Shown: positions 14,509-16,781 of the stretch, piece by piece
How positions within the stretch are numbered: the stretch's first letter is position 1
How the letters are laid out: each line of letters begins with the position of its first letter
Source: T3SED10-260 sp035363255
GTDB lineage: Bacteria > Caldisericota > Caldisericia > UBA6126
Assembly (NCBI GenBank): GCA_035363255.1
Contig: DAOSES010000033.1
Coordinates: 1-16,781, forward strand
Length of the DNA stretch: 16,781 nucleotides
Direction: 5' to 3'
Position numbers and translations under genes: made by a program
The notes under the pieces: model-generated
Told to the model about the DNA's origin: nothing
Database searches by the model: none
Seen by the model: the letters and a program-made list of their open reading frames with translations, nothing else

Positions 14509-14601
14509 ATGAAAAATCGTGTGCTCGTTCAATGGGTACCTCTATTTAGAGGCATATCCGCGTCACTGTTCCTCTGGATGCAAGGTTTTTTTAGGAGCTA
14601 G
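14509..14601 (+). CDS. 30-residue leader peptide candidate
   Basis: This short frame (ATG to TAG) encodes a hydrophobic, aromatic 30-residue peptide. AAAGGAGG lies 12 bases before the ATG and a closer GGTG eight bases before it. The codons contain a 5-bp hairpin (CCTCT/AGAGG, 14539-14552) and CCGCGTCAC (14558-14566), parts of which can pair with either arm of the downstream terminator-like hairpin. The position, between a strong promoter and a hairpin ahead of an ABC exporter, is like leader peptides of ribosome-mediated attenuators such as bmrB before bmrCD in Bacillus subtilis. I find no sequence match to bmrB. Whether the peptide matters or only its translation cannot be told. Confidence 0.5.
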   Translation: MKNRVLVQWVPLFRGISASLFLWMQGFFRS

Positions 14602-14619
14602 TCAAATATAGCAACAACC

Positions 14620-14649
14620 AAGGGGCCGTGACGAGAGTCGCGGCCTTTT
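14620..14649 (+). terminator. Terminator-like hairpin in the ABC exporter leader (candidate attenuator)
   Basis: A 13-bp stem (14620-14632 with 14637-14649) with a GAGA loop contains GGCCGTGAC/GTCGCGGCC (one G-U pair) extended by A-T and G-U pairs; the right arm ends in TTTT, then GTCATTTAT. The T-run is short, so termination may be partial or conditional. It stands 18 bases after the first mini-ORF and before the second, as expected for an attenuator. Confidence 0.6.
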
Positions 14650-14674
14650 GTCATTTATACCCCGGAGGTGGAGA

Positions 14675-14707
14675 ATGCAAAAGATGTTCTGCAGTCGTAA
14701 TTGTTGA
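14675..14707 (+). CDS. 10-codon mini-ORF in the ABC exporter leader
   Basis: A GGAGG six bases before the ATG gives one of the best ribosome binding sites in the window, yet the frame is only 10 codons (MQKMFCSRNC) ending in TGA. Two of its ten residues are cysteine. The sequence from 14693 to 14709 is repeated, with a three-base insertion, in the next mini-ORF. It may be a translated leader element or an eroded copy of the next mini-ORF. Confidence 0.35.
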   Translation: MQKMFCSRNC

Positions 14708-14740
14708 TACCTGGTTAAAAAAAAGAAAAGGAGCTGTAAG

Positions 14741-14806
14741 ATGCACCGTATTGAAGTCGTAATCTATGTTGATAACAAAAAAATCATCCTATCCATTTTG
14801 GTGTAA
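14741..14806 (+). CDS. 21-residue mini-ORF just before the ABC ATPase gene
   Basis: AAAGGAG lies seven bases before the ATG of a 21-residue frame (begins MHRIEVVIYVDNKK, then a hydrophobic end) that stops 24 bases before the ABC ATPase ATG. The peptide alternates polar and beta-branched residues and is not recognised. Position suggests a leader peptide or a small product of the exporter operon; a coincidental frame cannot be excluded. Confidence 0.38.
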   Translation: MHRIEVVIYVDNKKIILSILV

Positions 14807-14830
14807 GTAACTATCCTTGGAGGTGTAAAC

Positions 14831-15625
14831 ATGATAGCACTGGAATCAAACCAAATAGTAAAGTATTTTCAGAAAAAAAACGAAACAGCCTGGGCTTTAA
14901 AACGAGTGAATCTTCAAATACAGCAAGGAGAGATTTTTGGTCTGTTGGGACCCAACGGATCAGGCAAATCAACCTTTATTCGAATTGCTTCCACCCTGCT
15001 GATTCCAGACGAAGGGACTATGTCGGTCTTTGGTCTGGATGTGGTTAAGCAAGCCAAACAAGTTCAAGAGCTTATCAATCGAGTATCAGTGGAAGCAAGT
15101 TTTTTTAGAATGCTTTCACCCATGGAAAACCTTCTCTTTTCTTCCGGCATATATGGATTGCCAAAAAAGACTGCCATCCAGCGAATCTATGAAATCATCG
15201 ATCTGATAGGCCTTGAAAGGAAAAGAATGCACGATCGTATCAAAGATTTCTCCCGTGGAATGCAGCAAAAAGTTGCTATTGCTCGAGCTTTTCTGACCAA
15301 TCCCCCTTTAATGCTCCTGGATGAGCCCACAACAGGCCTGGATCCGAGAGCAAAACGCGAGGTTCAGCAATTGGTGAGTGATATGAACACCAAGCATGGC
15401 ATGACCATACTTCTGACAACCCACGATATGGATGAAGCTGAAAGACTCTGCAACAGAGTAGCGATCATCCATAAAGGAGAAATCGTGGTCAGCGGTACCC
15501 CGGGTCATTTGATACAGATACAGGAAAGCAAAACTCCAAATCCCACTCTCGAAGATGTGTTCATGGCCTACACGGGTCTGACTTTTTCCCAGGTGGAAAC
15601 AGAAGAGGAGGTCGCAGTATCATGA
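14831..15625 (+). CDS. ABC-2 type exporter, ATP-binding subunit
   Basis: The 264-residue ATPase powers the permease encoded next. Walker A GPNGSGKST is at residues 40-48, the signature FSRGMQQKVAIA at 140-151, Walker B LMLLDEPTTGLD at 160-171 and the H-loop H198 (TTHD). At the Q-loop position the sequence reads VSVEASFF (E88), as in some drug-export ATPases of the DrrA-like branch, rather than glutamine. The C-terminal extension after the LEDVF segment is typical of that branch. ATG start with GGAGG seven bases upstream; its TGA overlaps the permease ATG. Substrate is unknown; multidrug or peptide export is likely from the family and the attenuator-like leader. Confidence 0.93.
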   Translation: MIALESNQIVKYFQKKNETAWALKRVNLQIQQGEIFGLLGPNGSGKSTFIRIASTLLIPDEGTMSVFGLDVVKQAKQVQELINRVSVEASFFRMLSPMENLLFSSGIYGLPKKTAIQRIYEIIDLIGLERKRMHDRIKDFSRGMQQKVAIARAFLTNPPLMLLDEPTTGLDPRAKREVQQLVSDMNTKHGMTILLTTHDMDEAERLCNRVAIIHKGEIVVSGTPGHLIQIQESKTPNPTLEDVFMAYTGLTFSQVETEEEVAVS

Positions 15626-16449
15626 GAAACAGAGTCATGGCAGAAATGAGAGCAGCCAGAGCTTTTGTGGATCGAAATCTAAATCTGAGCAAAAGGTATT
15701 GGAAATGGGAGCTGGTGTTTTTGGTCTATACCATCGCCAATTCGGTAACAATAGGCTTTATTGGCAGAGGGGTGGAATCCATCACAGGCACTTCCATCAA
15801 CACCGAGTATTATGTGCTGTATATGCTTCTTGGATCCATTTTATGGGGCTATTTGTCGATCCTGTTTGAGATTATATCCGAGACGGTGAGTTGGGAGCGT
15901 TGGGAAGAAACCATCGAATATACCTTTATGGCTCCAGTGCATCGAGCCACCCATTTACTCAGCGTTTGCGGGTATGCCATCATTTATGGAATACTTCGAA
16001 GCTCCATCATTCTCCTCGTTCTTTCCTTTTTCTTCAAACTCGATATGGGAACAGCCAATTTCAGTAGTGCGCTCTATGTTCTTGCCATAGCCAGTTTGTC
16101 TTTTATCGGGCTTGGAATGTGCGCTGCCATCCTGCCCCTGGTTTCACCCGAAAAAGGGATGCAGGTGGTAAGTATTTTCCAATCACTGCTTCTGATGTTT
16201 TCCGGAGTATACTACGAAATCAACATTCTGCCCCAATGGATGCAATGGGTAGCCAGATTCTCACCAGCCACCTACGCTTTAAGAGGCATGAGAGCAAGCA
16301 TTTTGCATGGCGCAGGATGGGGTGAAGTATGGGTTTTTGTGGGCCCCTTGCTTATCTTCGGAGCCATCATGATACCAAGCGGAATACTATTATTCATCCG
16401 CATGGAACGGTGGGCAAAGCAAAAAGGAGTCTTAAAAAGAAGCGGCTAA
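15622..16449 (+). CDS. ABC-2 type exporter, permease subunit
   Basis: The 275-residue protein has about six membrane segments (about 30-50, 66-88, 110-133, 140-165, 170-195 and 235-258) and a conserved ABC-2 family end with FSGVYYEINILPQWMQWVAR before a SPATYALRGMR motif. It forms the membrane channel for the ATPase at 14831-15625. The ATG overlaps the ATPase stop (ATGA), with GAGGAGG about ten bases before it. The gene ends seven bases before the second REP-like element, which could terminate the operon. Confidence 0.92.
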   Translation: MRNRVMAEMRAARAFVDRNLNLSKRYWKWELVFLVYTIANSVTIGFIGRGVESITGTSINTEYYVLYMLLGSILWGYLSILFEIISETVSWERWEETIEYTFMAPVHRATHLLSVCGYAIIYGILRSSIILLVLSFFFKLDMGTANFSSALYVLAIASLSFIGLGMCAAILPLVSPEKGMQVVSIFQSLLLMFSGVYYEINILPQWMQWVARFSPATYALRGMRASILHGAGWGEVWVFVGPLLIFGAIMIPSGILLFIRMERWAKQKGVLKRSG

Positions 16450-16455
16450 CCCCCC

Positions 16456-16528
16456 AACAATCGGGGACGGTTCTTTTTTGTTGCAACAAGTCGCACGGAG
16501 ACAAGTTTTCGTGCGACTTGTATGTTGC
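16456..16528 (+). repeat. REP-like hairpin element, copy 2
   Basis: AACAATCGGGGACG (16456-16469) is identical to 3511-3524; here it continues GGTTCTTTTTTG, a sequence I recall as a recurrent REP/RAYT-type motif in many bacterial genomes. A hairpin follows: CAAGTCGCACG (16487-16497) pairs perfectly with CGTGCGACTTG (16510-16520) and GCAA pairs with TTGC (16525-16528) after a four-base bulge. As in copy 1 the stem contains a GTCGCA core. It lies seven bases after the permease gene and may serve as its terminator. Confidence 0.6.
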
Positions 16529-16781
16529 TAGTGTCTTATAGCTGATATTTACAGTGGCTTATTTTTCTAATTGACAAGTGATAACATTATACTAAACTAA
16601 AAAATAGTTTGATGAGTAGCATAGGAGTACATAGCTTAAATGACTCACTCTGCATCAGTGTTAATCAGTTCAAAAGGGAACTTCGAATTCTTTCAGGAGT
16701 GCTATGCCATTTTGTACAGGTATTTCCCGTGTTGCTTCATTTAAAAACCTATTCGAACGGTCTTCGATGATTCAGCTAAAA
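16529..16781. other. No assigned gene; promoter-like site and short competing frames at the window end
   Basis: A plus-strand promoter-like pair, TTGACA (16571-16576) and TAAACT (16593-16598) with a 16-base spacer, precedes a 34-codon frame (16640-16744, AGGAG 12 bases before the ATG) of unrecognised sequence. On the minus strand a 33-codon frame ends with TGA at 16670-16672 (ending LLKEFEVPF) and is closed upstream by another TGA. It looks more protein-like and could be the tail of a broken gene. Neither can be supported as a real gene from this window alone. Confidence 0.3.

Noticed and set aside
14478..14660. T-box or metabolite riboswitch in the ABC leader
   Set aside because: No T-box sequence or known aptamer core is visible; the translated frame and single strong hairpin suit ribosome-mediated attenuation better.
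1..16781. CRISPR array, tRNA, rRNA, integrase or prophage genes
   Set aside because: No regularly spaced short repeats, cloverleaf-like sequences or phage-type proteins were found.

Overview
The window (16,781 bp, AT-rich, strong AGGAGG-type ribosome binding sites, frequent TTG starts) looks like chromosomal DNA of a Gram-positive-type bacterium. A Clostridia-like member of the Bacillota is the best guess, but related lineages that share copper-amine-oxidase-type stalk-domain proteins are possible. Evidence is a PrsA-like foldase lipoprotein, a single-anchor signal peptidase I, a PhoB-type two-component system and a PEGA-domain PP2C phosphatase. I see no rRNA, tRNA, CRISPR array, integrase or transposase gene.

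Layout. 1-2.3 kb (minus strand): a class I methyltransferase and two unrecognised four-helix membrane proteins, joined by a chain of very short overlapping reading frames and a 41-nt diverged repeat. 2.35-3.54 kb (plus): a second SAM methyltransferase of the DFGCGK/PCCQHEL family, split by an in-frame TAG and ending inside a REP-like hairpin element. 3.57-4.38 kb (minus): a ZIP metal transporter. 4.49-5.71 kb (plus): a TIM-barrel protein of unknown function and a membrane-anchored extracytoplasmic protein. 5.68-8.95 kb (minus): a tight four-gene operon of foldase lipoprotein, encapsulated-ferritin-like protein, response regulator and sensor kinase with a methionine-rich outer loop, behind a good promoter. 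9.16-13.38 kb (plus): a divergently transcribed pair of a PP2C phosphatase with a membrane span, proline-rich stalk and two PEGA domains, translationally coupled to a secreted beta-propeller / Ig-repeat / stalk-domain protein with three 303-bp repeats identical in DNA. 13.35-14.31 kb (minus): signal peptidase I coupled to an alkyltransferase-like (ATL) DNA-repair protein. 14.44-16.45 kb (plus): a consensus -35 promoter, three successive mini-ORFs with canonical ribosome binding sites, a terminator-like hairpin between the first and second, then an ABC-2 exporter ATPase and permease. 16.45-16.78 kb: a second REP-like element and unresolved sequence.

How it may work together. Much of the window concerns the cell envelope: secretion (signal peptidase), folding outside the membrane (PrsA-like), envelope sensing (kinase, PEGA-PP2C), a large surface protein and export (ABC-2). 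The strongest candidates for something undescribed are (1) the mini-ORF/attenuator leader of the ABC exporter, (2) the foldase-ferritin-TCS operon, which suggests metal or oxidative envelope stress, and (3) the PP2C-PEGA plus propeller/stalk protein pair, which resembles an inside-out version of PASTA-kinase signalling. The most concrete anomaly is the TAG codon in the conserved methyltransferase.
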